Notes under the pieces: generated by a model
The model's input: the letters and a program-made list of their open reading frames with translations, nothing else
The model's database searches: none
Told to the model about the DNA's origin: nothing
Translations under genes and position numbers: made by a program
Source: UBA668 sp963720695
Lineage (GTDB): Bacteria; Actinomycetota; Acidimicrobiia; Acidimicrobiales; Ilumatobacteraceae
Direction: 5' to 3'
Length of the DNA: 64,000 nucleotides
Assembly (NCBI GenBank): GCA_963720695.1
Contig: CAVRGG010000001.1
Span: forward strand, 1,116,001 to 1,180,000
Part shown: positions 17,565 to 29,698 of the stretch, one piece after another
How positions within the stretch are numbered: position 1 is the stretch's first letter
How the letters are laid out: each line of letters begins with the position of its first letter

Positions 17565-17577
17565 AGTGTGAGGCTCC

Positions 17578-18784
17578 TCATGTTGCGGTGGGGTGGGTGA
17601 CGCCACGGATCTCGTTCACAGTATCCAGAACGACCTTGGCAATGGATCTTTTGTCGGTGAGGCCGACGCTGACGACATCGCCGTCGGCGCGGACCAGGGT
17701 GACGGCGTTGGTGTCGTGCTGGAAGCCGACACCCGGGGCGCTGACGTCGTTGGCGACGATCAGGTCGAGCGACTTGCGCTGCAGCTTCCCCGTCGCGTTG
17801 GCGATCAGATCGGCGGTCTCGGCGGCGAAGCCCACGAGCACCTGGCCGGCAGGCTTGTCGGCGCCGAGCCCGGCGAGAATGTCGGGCGTCGGCTCCAGCT
17901 CGATCCGGGGAACGCCCTGATCCTTCTTCCACTTGCCGTCGGTGACCGCGACGGGGCGGAAGTCGGCGACGGCGGCGGCCATGATGACGACGTCGGCGGT
18001 CGGGGCCAGTGCTGCCAGCGCCGCCTGCATCTGGGCGGCGGTCTCGACGGATCGGACCTCGATCGAACGCGACACCGGCAGGTCGACGGTGGACACCAGC
18101 GTGACGGATGCACCACGAACGGCAGCCTCCTCCGCCAGCGCGTAGCCCTGCTTGCCGCTGCTGCGGTTGGCGATGACACGGACGGCGTCGATCGGTTCCC
18201 TGGTGCCTCCTGCGGAGACGACCACGCGAAGGCCGCTCCAGGGGCCGTCTCCGAGGACGCTCGCGACCGCGAGCGACGATGACCTCGGGTGCGGCGAGGC
18301 GGCCCGCACCGACGTCGCCGCCGGCGAGTCGCCCCGACTCCGGCTCGACGATGTGAACGCCACGTGCGCGGAGCACGGCCACGTTGGCCTGCACGGCAGG
18401 GTGTTCCCACATCTCGGTGTGCATCGCGGGGCAGACCACGACCGGCGCCCGGGTGGCCAGCAGGGTGTTGGTGAGCAGGTCCGTGCTGAGACCGGCGGCG
18501 TACGCAGCGAGCAGGCGCGCGGTGGCCGGCGCGACCACGATCAGATCGGCTCGTTGGCCGAGGTGGGTGTGCGGGATGGGGCTGGCCTCGTCCCACAGAC
18601 TGGTCTGCACCGGCTCACTGGCGAGCGCGGAGAGCGTCGTGCGGCCGATGAAGTGCTCCGCCCCGGCCGTCATCACGGGCACGACGTGCGCGCCCGCATC
18701 GACCAGGCGGCGGCAGACCTCGACGGCCTTGTAGGCCGCGATGCCTCCGGTGACACCGAGCACGATGCGCTTGCCGGCAAGCAT
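17578..18784 (-). CDS. coaBC: CoaBC, frame broken by one extra base
   Basis: Bifunctional phosphopantothenoylcysteine decarboxylase (N-terminal, FMN) and synthetase (C-terminal) of CoA synthesis. The CoaC part has LGVTGGIAAYKAVEV and VCPAMHTEMWEHPAV. The CoaB part has VVVSAGGTREPIDAVRVIAN and NRSSGKQGYA. The two halves are in different frames, and deleting one base in CGCGGTCGCG (minus strand, about 18265-18270) joins them as APEVIVARVASVLGD. The Cys of the CoaC ACGD loop reads GGD, as I recall in other actinobacterial CoaBC proteins. The gene is normally essential, so I read the break as a sequence error. Confidence 0.85.
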
Positions 18785-18807
18785 GGGCGTGCGAGAGCCG
18801 AGTCGGA

Positions 18808-19104
18808 TCAGGCGGTGGCGTCGGCGGACGTGTCGGCCACTTCGTCGCCCTCGTGGGCCATCTCGACGCGCTGGATCTTGTCGGCGGCGATCTCCTCGAA
18901 GCCGATGCTGAGCGGCTTGCGAGCGACCGAGCTGACCTGCGGCGGCACCATCTGACCGAGGCCGTCACCGAGCTGGTTGAAGTAGCTGTTGATCTGGCGG
19001 GCCCGGCGGGCGGCCAGCGTGACGAGGCTGAACTTCGAATCGACCCGGTCGAGCAGGTCCTCGATCGGCGGGTTGATCATGGTGTCGTACGAACGCGTGG
19101 TCAT
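18808..19104 (-). CDS. rpoZ: RNA polymerase omega subunit
   Basis: 98-residue omega subunit that helps fold and assemble beta-prime. The core INPPIEDLLDRVDSKFSLVTL and AARRARQINSYFNQL is typical. The tail after PLSIGFEEIAADKI is actinobacterial. CAGGAGGCC upstream of the ATG provides a good ribosome site. It lies between gmk and coaBC, as in Streptomyces and Mycobacterium. Confidence 0.95.
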   Translation of the reverse strand: MTTRSYDTMINPPIEDLLDRVDSKFSLVTLAARRARQINSYFNQLGDGLGQMVPPQVSSVARKPLSIGFEEIAADKIQRVEMAHEGDEVADTSADATA

Positions 19105-19200
19105 CGAGTGGCCTCCTGAAAGCAGCGGTGCAGTCTACCCGGAACCGCTCCACACGCACGTCATCGCCACGATCTTCGGGTCGGCGCGCGATGTTCGGGC

Positions 19201-19765
19201 TCACGCCTCGCGGTAGTGATGGATGATGCCGAGCATCTCCTGCAGCGTCCGTTCGAGATCGTCGTTGACGACGACGTGGTTGGCGATCGCCAGGCCGACC
19301 GGTTCTTCGTCGACGCGCCTTCTGGAGACGCTGTTCGACCTTGTCCTCCGGATCGCCGCGCCCGACGAGGCGGCGCTGCTGCTCCTCACGCGAGGGCGGG
19401 AGCACGAAGATCAGCACCGCATCGGGGTGCAGCGCCTTGACCTGCTGGGCGCCGTCGACCTCGATCTCGAGCACCACGTCGCGGCCGGACTCGAGGTCGG
19501 GGGTGGGCGTGCCGTAGTAGTTGCCGAGGAAGTTGGTCCACTCGAGGAAGCCGCCGCGCTCGATCCGGTCCTCGAAGGTGGCCGGATCGGTGAACACGTA
19601 CGCCGACGCACTCTCGCCGGCGCGCCGCGCCCGAGTGGTCCACGACCGGCTCAGCCAGAGCCGAGGGTCGCGTTCCACGAGGGCGTTGACGATGGTGCCT
19701 TTCCCCACGCCACCGGGGCCGGACACGATGAAGATGCGGGTCAGATCGGCGGGTTGGGCCGACAT
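19201..19765 (-). CDS. gmk: Guanylate kinase, frame broken by one extra base
   Basis: Phosphorylates GMP to GDP. The P-loop is VSGPGGVGKGT and the GMP-binding segment follows as SRSWTTRARRAGE. The frame shifts near 19314-19320: VEQRLQKAR in the first frame continues as VDEEPVGLAIANHVVVNDDL in another, ending LGIIHHYREA. Correcting one base gives about 187 residues, the usual length. It is an essential gene, so a sequencing error is the simplest reading. Confidence 0.87.
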
Positions 19766-19769
19766 GGCC

Positions 19770-20081
19770 TCACTTGCCGAGCTGGTCGAGCAATGACTGC
19801 TTCTGCTGGGCGCCGAGACCCTGCACGCGCCGGTTGTCGGCGATGCCGATCTCGTCCATGAGCTTGCGGGCCTTCACCTTGCCGACGCCGGGAAGCGACT
19901 CGAGCAGGGATTGGACCTTGAGCTTGCCCACGGTGGGGCTGGTGGACGCGAGCGCCTCGGCCAGGGTGACCGAACCCATCTTGAGCTGATTCTTGAGTTC
20001 GGCCCGAGCCGCACGAGCCTCGGCGGCCTTGGCAAGGGCGTTTGCACGCTGTTCAGGGGTGAGTTGCGGAGGTGTTGCCAT
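19770..20081 (-). CDS. mihF: Actinobacterial integration host factor MihF
   Basis: 103-residue nucleoid protein unrelated to the HU/IHF fold. The family landmarks are the N-terminal LTPEQRANALAKAAEARAAR helix and the helix-hairpin-helix SLPGVGKVKARKLMDEIGI. It binds and bends DNA in Mycobacterium and Streptomyces (family knowledge). Position directly upstream of gmk is conserved across actinobacteria and supports the assignment of the phylum. Confidence 0.95.
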   Translation of the reverse strand: MATPPQLTPEQRANALAKAAEARAARAELKNQLKMGSVTLAEALASTSPTVGKLKVQSLLESLPGVGKVKARKLMDEIGIADNRRVQGLGAQQKQSLLDQLGK

Positions 20082-20103
20082 GGGAGGACCATACTCCTCC
20101 TGA

Positions 20104-21032
20104 TCAGGGTCGCGGTGGCAATCCCCCCTGATGGGCCAGCCCCGACAGCTGGGCAGGTGTCACACCTCGGGCCGAACACCAGCCCAGGAGGTCCTCCTGG
20201 ACCCGGTGCGGAGCCCTCGGATCGGCGAACGTCGCGGTGCCGACCTGCACTGCGTTGGCCCCGGCGAGGAGCAGTTCGACCGCGTCCCAGGCGGTCGACA
20301 CTCCCCCGACGCCGACGATCGGCAGCGTCGGCAGGGCGGCGTGGACGTCGAACACCGTGCGGACGGCGACCGCGTGCACGGGGCGCCCGCTGTATCCCCC
20401 GCCACCCGCGCCCAGGACCGGCACGCCCGTCTCGGGGTCGAGCACCATGCCGAGCAGGGTGTTCACGAGGGTGACCGCTTCCGCACCGGCCTCCTGCACC
20501 GCTGCTGCGACCTCGACCACCCGATCGGTGTTCGGGCTCAGCTTGGCCCACCGAGGGCGGCCGCAGCCGGCCGTGGCGGCGATCACGGCCGCCGAGACCT
20601 CGGCATCGTGGGCGAAGATCCCTCGCCGGCCCTCCAGGTTGGGACAGGACAGGTTGACCTCGACGGCGACGACCGACTCGGGCGCGCCGGCCAACTGCTC
20701 GGCAGCCAGGCGAAAATCGTCGAGGGTGCGACCCCAGATGCTGGCCACGACCCGCGCGCCGGTCGATGCCAGTGCCGGCAGCTCCTCAGCGAGCCAGCGC
20801 TGCACGCCGGGGCCCTGGAGGCCGACCGCGTTGAGCATGCCCTGCCCGGCCGGATGGACGCGAGGGGCGGGGTTGCCCGCCCATTCGAACGCGGCCAGCG
20901 ACTTGACCACGACCGCGCCGAGCTCGGCGAGCGGGAAGTACGGCGCCAACTCGGCACCGTGGCCGGCGGTGCCGGACGCGGTCATCACCGGCGCGGGAAA
21001 GTCGAGCGACCCGACCCGAACCGACGTCTCGC

Positions 21033-21036
<4 letters not shown>
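20104..21036 (-). CDS. pyrD: Dihydroorotate dehydrogenase, class 1
   Basis: FMN enzyme of pyrimidine synthesis, 310 residues. The start MTASGTAGHG, the catalytic-base Cys in VNLSCPNLEG and the FMN-phosphate loop GVGGVSTAWDA indicate a soluble class 1 (1B-like) enzyme. It has no N-terminal membrane helix of class 2. A 1B enzyme normally pairs with PyrK, which is not in the window. It is coupled to carB by an overlap. pyrF, which often follows in actinobacteria, is missing and mihF comes next. Confidence 0.9.
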
Positions 21037-24328
<3,292 letters not shown>

Positions 24329-24329
<1 letters not shown>

Positions 24330-25427
24330 CAGGCACCCGCCTTCGTGCCGGTGAGGCCCGCATCCATCAGCGTCGGCGAACATCTCGAACAGGTACCTGC
24401 TGTCGTGGGGGCCGGGACCGGCCTCGGGGTGGTACTGCACGCTGAACGCCGGCACGCCGAGGACACGCATCCCTTCGTTGGTGAAGTCGTTGAGGTTGAG
24501 GTGCGTGACCTCGACCTTGCCGTCGAGGCTGGTCGGGTCGACGCAGAAGTTGTGGTTCTGACTGGTGATCTCGACGTGGCCGGTGGCCTCGTGGCGCACC
24601 GGATGGTTGCCCCCGTGGTGACCGAAGGGCAGCTTGAACGTCTCGCCGCCCAGCGCCCGGCTGAGCAGTTGGTGTCCGAGGCAGATGCCGAACACGGGCA
24701 CCTGGCCGAGCAGTGCACCGATCGTGTCGACCGCGTACCCGACCATGGCGGGGTCGCCGGGGCCGTTGCTGAGGAAGACCCCGTCCGGACGACGGGCCAT
24801 GACGTCGGCAGCGCTGGTCGACGCGGGCACGACATCGACGGTTCCGAGTGTCGCCAGGTGACGCAGCATGGTGGTCTTGATCCCGAAGTCGAAGGCGACG
24901 ATCCGCCGCGGCCCGTCGCCCACGACGTAGGGCTCGTCGGTGGTCACGTCGGCGACCAGGTCGATGCCGTCGGTACCCCGCTCTGCGGCCGCCGCGGCGC
25001 GCAGCTCTGATTCGGGTGCGGTGCCGAACGCGCCGGGCATGGCGCCGGTGTCGCGCAGCAGGCGGGTGAGCCGGCGGGTGTCGATGCCGGCGATGCCACT
25101 GACACCGAAGCGGTGCAGCATGGCGTCGAGGGAGTCCTCGGCGCGCTGGTTGCTGTGACGCCGCGCCATCTCCCGGACGATCACACCGCGACAGAACGGC
25201 CGGCCGGCCTCGAAGTCGTGGTCGTTCACGCCGTAGTTGCCGATGTGCGGGTAGGTGAAGGTGATGATCTGACCCGCGTAGCTCGGGTCGGTGATCACTT
25301 CCTGGTAGCCGGAGAGCACGGTGTTGAACACGACCTCGCCGCCGGCGATGCCGCCGGGCGGATCGGCGCCGACCAGTGCTCCTTCGAAGACGCTGCCGTC
25401 GGCCATCACGAGTGCGGCGTCACGCAT
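24329..25427 (-). CDS. carA: Carbamoyl-phosphate synthase small subunit, one extra base near the end
   Basis: Glutaminase subunit supplying ammonia to CarB. The N-terminal CPSase domain has FNTVLSGYQEVITDPSYAGQ. The class I amidotransferase has its nucleophile Cys in FGICLGHQLLSRALGG and the His-Glu pair in SVQYHPEAGPG. The last 20 residues need a one-base deletion at about 24371 (FADLMDAGLTG...). Without it the frame reads straight into carB. The ATG at 25427 has a strong GGAAGGAGGG site. Upstream lie tandem ArgR-type boxes and a PyrR-type attenuator. Confidence 0.92.
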
Positions 25428-25448
25428 GGTGTTGCCCTCCTTCCAATC

Positions 25449-25480
25449 GCATGATCATGCATCCTACTGCATGATCATGC
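25449..25480 (-). promoter_or_regulatory. Tandem ArgR-type operators flanking a -10 element of carA
   Basis: Two identical 12-bp palindromes GCATGATCATGC at 25449-25460 and 25469-25480, centres exactly 20 bp apart, about 20-50 bp before the carA start. Tandem ARG boxes two helical turns apart are the usual ArgR-hexamer site. Between them, TAGGAT (minus strand, 25466-25461) fits a -10 element, so a bound repressor would block a carA-proximal promoter. The single argC site has the same TGCAT/ATGCA half-sites. Confidence 0.65.
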
Positions 25481-25500
25481 CTCCGAAGTGGGGTCCAGGC

Positions 25501-25525
25501 ACGAAAACGCCCCCTCGCGGGGGCG
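25501..25525 (-). terminator. Intrinsic terminator (attenuator) in the carA leader
   Basis: Read on the minus strand: a 7-bp perfect stem CGCCCCC / GGGGGCG with loop GCGA (25525-25508), followed at once by TTTTCGT. It points toward carA and no gene lies just upstream on that strand. It sits 43 nt after the PyrR-type hairpin, so it serves best as a transcription attenuator. Confidence 0.65.
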
Positions 25526-25568
25526 CAGCGGACATCGGAACAGGGTTCACCTTCGTACTCCTTCCCGT

Positions 25569-25588
25569 ACGAGCCTCACGGGACTCGT
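25569..25588 (-). promoter_or_regulatory. PyrR-type RNA-binding hairpin in the carA leader
   Basis: Minus-strand ACGAGTCCCGTGAGGCTCGT forms a stem ACGAG/CTCGT and contains AGUCCCGUGAGGCU. That matches every position of the PyrR binding consensus ARUCCNGNGAGGYU known from Bacillus anti-antiterminators. It lies upstream of an intrinsic terminator and about 160 nt before carA. When UMP is abundant PyrR should stabilise this hairpin and favour termination. pyrR itself is not in the window. Confidence 0.72.
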
Positions 25589-25605
25589 TTCACGGTCGGG
25601 AGGAG

Positions 25606-25611
25606 ATGGTA
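25606..25611 (-). promoter_or_regulatory. Candidate -10 element for the carA attenuator transcript
   Basis: TACCAT on the minus strand, preceded by TGC. A start about 7 nt further on would begin the transcript roughly 11 nt before the PyrR-type hairpin. No convincing -35 hexamer is visible. Confidence 0.35.
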
Positions 25612-25664
25612 GCAGTCGTCGGCGCCGACGGACGCGTGGGTCCGCAGAGGGCTAGCGTGCCCAC

Positions 25665-27197
25665 GTGCTCGTCCGGGTTCTGTTGGCCTCACCACACGGT
25701 TTCGTGGCCGTCGAGCCGGTGCTCGCCGAGCTCGACGAGGCGCGACGGGCCCTCGAGCCCAGCGGCATCCGTCTGTCGGCGACGCTGCTCGGCGACGCGG
25801 CGACCGGGACGACACCGATCGACCACGCAAAGCGACTCGGCCTCGACCTGGAGGTGCTCTCCCCCGGTGGGGTCGGTTTCGCCACGGCGTTGCTCGACGG
25901 ATTCCGCGCGGCCCTGGCCGACGACGCCGACGTCATCGTGTCGCTCGACGCCGACGGACAGCACGACGCGCGGCAGATCCCGGACCTCGTTCGTAGCCAC
26001 ATCGCCCGCGGCAGCGGCCTCACCATCGGGTCGCGGTGGACGCGGGGCGGATCGTCACCGGGCACCGGGCCGGCGCGAACGCTGCTGAGCCGCACCGGGA
26101 ACGGACTGGTCAAGGCGTTCACCGGAGCGAGGGGCGTCAGCGACTCGACGACGTCGTTCCGGGTGTACCACCCCGATGTGGCGTCGCTCCTGCTGCACGA
26201 GGACCTACCCACGGAGACCTACGGGTTCTTCAGCGCAATGGTGGCAGTGATCCAGGCGCACGGATTCGCGGTCGACGAGGTCCCGATCGTGTTCCGCCCC
26301 CGCTACTCGGGCATCGCCCCGATCGAGCAGCACGATCTCCGCGAGTTCGCGACGAGCCTTCCCGCGATCCGGCGGCATGTGCACGAGATCCGCCGCGACA
26401 TGAGGGGCAACCAGGCGCTGTGGGCTCAGCGCAATCCCCGGCTGCGCGCCCAGGCGACCACCGGTGAGTCGGTGTTCGGCGCGACCGAGGAGCTTGCCAA
26501 CCTCGCCGACGCCGATCGGTTCCTCTCCTGGATCGCCGACACCCTGCTCCCCCATCTCGGGCACCGCGTGCTGGAGGTCGGCGCCGGGGTCGGCGCCATC
26601 GCGACCAAGCTCGCCGCGAGCGGCCACGATGTGGTCGCCATCGAGCCGGCAGACAACGTGTTCCCCGAACTCCAGCGCCGAACACGAGGGGTGTCCGGCG
26701 TCGAGGCTGTGCAGATCACCTCGCACGACCTGCTCGCCGCCGGGACCCACGGTCCCTTCGACTCCGTCGTCTACGTCAGCGTCCTGGAGCACATCCGAGA
26801 CGACGTGGACGAACTGCGCACGGCGCTCCAACTGGTCGAGCCCGGCGGCTCGCTCGCGGTCTTCGTCCCGGCGATGCCGTCGCTCTACGGCAGCCTCGAC
26901 TTCAAATCCGGCCACTTCCGCCGCTACGACCGGGCCCTGCTCCAGCAGGTGGTGACCGATGCCGGTTTCGAGATCACCGACCTTCGCTACATGGACGTCG
27001 TCGGCATCCTGCCGTACTTCCTCATGTATCGACTGCTCGACGTCCCGACGTTGGATGCGGGTTCGTCCCGTGTCTACGACTCCCTGATCGTCCCGTTCAG
27101 CCGCGCGCTCGAAGCTCGTGTTGGAGCGCCAGCTGTTGGCAAGAATCTTGTTGTGGTTGCACGTCGACCTCCGGACTCGTCCCCACCCGCTTCATGA
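25665..27197 (+). CDS. Glycosyltransferase family 2 - methyltransferase fusion
   Basis: 510 residues with two enzymes in one chain. Residues 1-230 are a GT-A fold glycosyltransferase of the DPM1-like type: SLDADGQHDARQIPDLV carries the DxD motif and LTIGSRWTRGG follows. Residues about 265-500 are a SAM-dependent methyltransferase: HRVLEVGAGVGAIATKLA, then VVYVSVLEHIRDDV and a FKSGHFRRYDR segment. It probably acts on a lipid-linked or surface glycan, but the substrate is unknown. TAGCGT (25653-25658) lies 6 nt before the GTG start. Its 3' end overlaps the convergent DUF2079 gene by 101 bp. Confidence 0.82.
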   Translation: MLVRVLLASPHGFVAVEPVLAELDEARRALEPSGIRLSATLLGDAATGTTPIDHAKRLGLDLEVLSPGGVGFATALLDGFRAALADDADVIVSLDADGQHDARQIPDLVRSHIARGSGLTIGSRWTRGGSSPGTGPARTLLSRTGNGLVKAFTGARGVSDSTTSFRVYHPDVASLLLHEDLPTETYGFFSAMVAVIQAHGFAVDEVPIVFRPRYSGIAPIEQHDLREFATSLPAIRRHVHEIRRDMRGNQALWAQRNPRLRAQATTGESVFGATEELANLADADRFLSWIADTLLPHLGHRVLEVGAGVGAIATKLAASGHDVVAIEPADNVFPELQRRTRGVSGVEAVQITSHDLLAAGTHGPFDSVVYVSVLEHIRDDVDELRTALQLVEPGGSLAVFVPAMPSLYGSLDFKSGHFRRYDRALLQQVVTDAGFEITDLRYMDVVGILPYFLMYRLLDVPTLDAGSSRVYDSLIVPFSRALEARVGAPAVGKNLVVVARRPPDSSPPAS

Positions 27198-28701
27198 CGA
27201 TCACGTTCGCGTCCTGGAAGACGGCCTCGAACGGACCGCCCGGCTCGATCATGTTGTCGTAGAGCGTCTGGTTGTTGGCGCCCACCTGGGACAGGTCGAG
27301 GATGACGTAGTCGACCGTACGCGGATCGGGCAGATGAGCGCAGTCGTCGTTGCCCCACACGGCCGCCCAGAACGGGTTCGGCCAGTCGTAGATGTGTCGG
27401 CGGTGCGACAGGTGCGGAAGGATCTGGTAGCTCGCCGTCACCGAGGCGTCGTCGGGGATGTAGGTGAGGGCTTCCCGGAGCGACTCATGTCGGATGTTGG
27501 GCGCGCTCCAGTACGCGAAGTTGGCCTCGTTCAACGGCGACGGCGACCAGGCCACGTTGCTCACGTAGCTGCACCCGATCAACCAGATGGGGAGCAGCAC
27601 CTTGGCCAGCTTGAACCGCCAGAACACGTACGCACCCTGGATCGAGGCGATGAAGATCGGCGCGATCATCACCGAGGTGTACTGATAGCGGATCATCCGC
27701 GCGTACGGGCTGAGACCGATCACGCTGGCGAGCATCTGTGGCGCCGCCATGAGCAGCGCGAGCGGGTTGGCGAGGAACGTCCACCCCACCGGCCAGCCGA
27801 GTTGTTTGTAGAAGACCAACCGATCGTGCTGCACCGCATCGTGCACCACATGGTCGGGGTGGCGAAGGATGTTGCTGAGGATCTCGGGCGTGGTGGTGCC
27901 GTAGTTCTTGTAGAAGTAGGTGATGTAGAACGGTTCCTCGCCGTCGTTGAAGTGCGGGATGATCAGCTTCGTGCAGGCGAGGTACCAGACGACGCCGAGC
28001 ACCATCACACCCGTCGCCATCTTGACGACGCGCCGATAGTCGGGCGCGCGGCGCATCGTGATCAGCAGTACGACCCCGAGCATGATCACGGCGAGCGCGG
28101 TGTCCTCGCGAGTGGAGAGTGCGAGCAGCACCATCGCGAAGAACCACCCCCAGCGCTCGCGGGTCGCGAACCACCACGCGAACAGGAAGGGCGTGATCAC
28201 CAGCGCCTCGGGGTGGAACATCGCCCAGCTGATCCACTGCATCGGCGCGTACATCAAGAAGACGAACGCGAAGCACAGGCCCATCCACTCGTTGTGGAAC
28301 TTGTCCCGCGCGATCAAGTAGACGGGCGACGCGCCGAGGGCCAGCACACACGCCTGTGAGACGTAGAGGAACGACGGGCCCGCCCCGAGCCAGTAGAACG
28401 GCACGTAGGCGTAGCCGATGAGGTTGACGTGGTGACCCCAGAAGTTCAGGCCGCGCACGCTCATGAACGTGTCGCCTCCGCGCGACAGCAGCCACAGACC
28501 CTGGTCGTAGATGCCCATGTCGTAGGACCACGTCCCGAAGTTGTCGTGGTTCTGCACGCCCAGGCTGCCGAACACGACCGCGAAGATGACGATGCCGAGG
28601 AACGTCAGCCACGCCGCAGGATGCATCGTGGTGGTCTGGCGGACGAATCGATCTCGCCAGTCGCTCAACGTGGCGACGAGCCGCGGCGCCATCGATGTCA
28701 C
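27097..28701 (-). CDS. DUF2079 membrane protein
   Basis: 534-residue multi-spanning membrane protein. The TM segments start with WLTFLGIVIFAVVFGSLGV (about 30-48), and the family block NFGTWSYDMGIYDQGLWLL follows directly. HHVNLIGYAYVPFYW and the MFHPEALVITPFLFAWWF region are also DUF2079 hallmarks. Related proteins look like GT-C glycosyltransferases, so a lipid-linked sugar substrate is possible (inference). The GTG start overlaps the nusB stop as GTGA. It faces the glycosyltransferase fusion, a likely functional partner. Confidence 0.82.
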   Translation of the reverse strand: MTSMAPRLVATLSDWRDRFVRQTTTMHPAAWLTFLGIVIFAVVFGSLGVQNHDNFGTWSYDMGIYDQGLWLLSRGGDTFMSVRGLNFWGHHVNLIGYAYVPFYWLGAGPSFLYVSQACVLALGASPVYLIARDKFHNEWMGLCFAFVFLMYAPMQWISWAMFHPEALVITPFLFAWWFATRERWGWFFAMVLLALSTREDTALAVIMLGVVLLITMRRAPDYRRVVKMATGVMVLGVVWYLACTKLIIPHFNDGEEPFYITYFYKNYGTTTPEILSNILRHPDHVVHDAVQHDRLVFYKQLGWPVGWTFLANPLALLMAAPQMLASVIGLSPYARMIRYQYTSVMIAPIFIASIQGAYVFWRFKLAKVLLPIWLIGCSYVSNVAWSPSPLNEANFAYWSAPNIRHESLREALTYIPDDASVTASYQILPHLSHRRHIYDWPNPFWAAVWGNDDCAHLPDPRTVDYVILDLSQVGANNQTLYDNMIEPGGPFEAVFQDANVIVMKRVGTSPEVDVQPQQDSCQQLALQHELRARG

Positions 28702-29129
28702 GCTGCTCGGAGCACCGGGACCAATGCCGCGAGCACACCGTTGACGAAACGACCCGAGTCGTCGGTGCTGAAGCGCTTGGCCAGTTCGACGGCCTCGTCG
28801 AGCACGACCGCGACCGGCACGTCAGGACGACCGAGGAGCTCGAAGGCCGCAACCCGCAGGATGTTGCGATCGATCACCGGCATCCGCGTGAGCGTCCACC
28901 CCTTGGAGTGCAGCCCGATGACCGAATCGAGTTGCTCGAGGTTCGTCTCGACGCCTCGCACCAGCAGCGCGGTGAGCTCATCGGCGGGAGAGATCTGGGC
29001 ATCGAGCACTTCGCTCGGCGCGACACCCTTCGTCTCCGCCTCGTAGAGGAGGATCAATGCCCGCTCGCGGGCATCGGTTCGTTCGTCGTCACCCGCAGGT
29101 CTCGCGGCGCGGTGGTCCCGGCGGGCCAT
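28698..29129 (-). CDS. nusB: Transcription antitermination protein NusB
   Basis: 143 residues, all-helical RNA-binding protein of the NusB-S10 complex on rRNA transcripts. Typical blocks are DARERALILLYEAETKG, MPVIDRNILRVAAFELLG, VPVAVVLDEAVELAKRFSTD and GRFVNGVLAAL. It follows efp by 5 bp. In Streptomyces bldD and the pyr genes come next; here a DUF2079 gene takes that place. Confidence 0.95.
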   Translation of the reverse strand: MARRDHRAARPAGDDERTDARERALILLYEAETKGVAPSEVLDAQISPADELTALLVRGVETNLEQLDSVIGLHSKGWTLTRMPVIDRNILRVAAFELLGRPDVPVAVVLDEAVELAKRFSTDDSGRFVNGVLAALVPVLRAA

Positions 29130-29134
29130 GGTGA

Positions 29135-29698
29135 TCAGACTCGGGTGATGTAGTCGCCGGAGCGGGTGTCGACCTTGACCCGGTCGCCGGTGTTGATGAA
29201 GAGCGGGACCTGGATCACCTTGCCCGTCTCGAGGGTGGCGGGCTTGCGGGCACCGCTGACACGGTCGCCCTGGATGCCGGGCTCGGTCTCCGCGATGGCG
29301 AGCTCGACCGACGCCGGAATCTCGACCGTGACGATCTCGCCGTTGTAGAACGCGATGATCGCCACGGAGTTCTCGACCATGTAGTCGGCCGCCGAGCCGA
29401 GCGCCACGGGCGGGACGTTCTGCTGGTCGTAGCTCTCCATGTCCATGAACACGTACTCGTCGCCATCGCGGTACAGGAACTGCATGTCCTTCTTGTCGAG
29501 CAGGGCCTGCTCGACGCGGATGCCCGCGTTGAACGTGCGGTCGATCACCGCGCCGTTGCGCAGGTTGCGGAGCTTGGAGCGAACGAACGCGCCGCCCTTG
29601 CCGGGCTTGACATGCTGGAACTCGACGACTTGGAACAACACGTTGTCGATCTCGAGCGTGATGCCGTTCTTCAGGTCGTTGGTGGAAATGGCAGGCAC
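29135..29698 (-). CDS. efp: Translation elongation factor P
   Basis: Rescues ribosomes stalled at polyproline. 187 residues with the three-domain layout. The tip loop is HVKPGKGGAFVRSKL with the usually modified Lys at residue 34, and the end is GDRVKVDTRSGDYITRV. GTG at 29698 is chosen; it overlaps the end of the peptidase gene by 28 bp. No modification enzyme (EpmA/EpmB or EarP) is nearby. Confidence 0.95.
   Translation of the reverse strand: MPAISTNDLKNGITLEIDNVLFQVVEFQHVKPGKGGAFVRSKLRNLRNGAVIDRTFNAGIRVEQALLDKKDMQFLYRDGDEYVFMDMESYDQQNVPPVALGSAADYMVENSVAIIAFYNGEIVTVEIPASVELAIAETEPGIQGDRVSGARKPATLETGKVIQVPLFINTGDRVKVDTRSGDYITRV

Noticed and set aside
17565..17577. SAM riboswitch before metK
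   Set aside because: Only 13 bp separate coaBC from metK, far too short for one.
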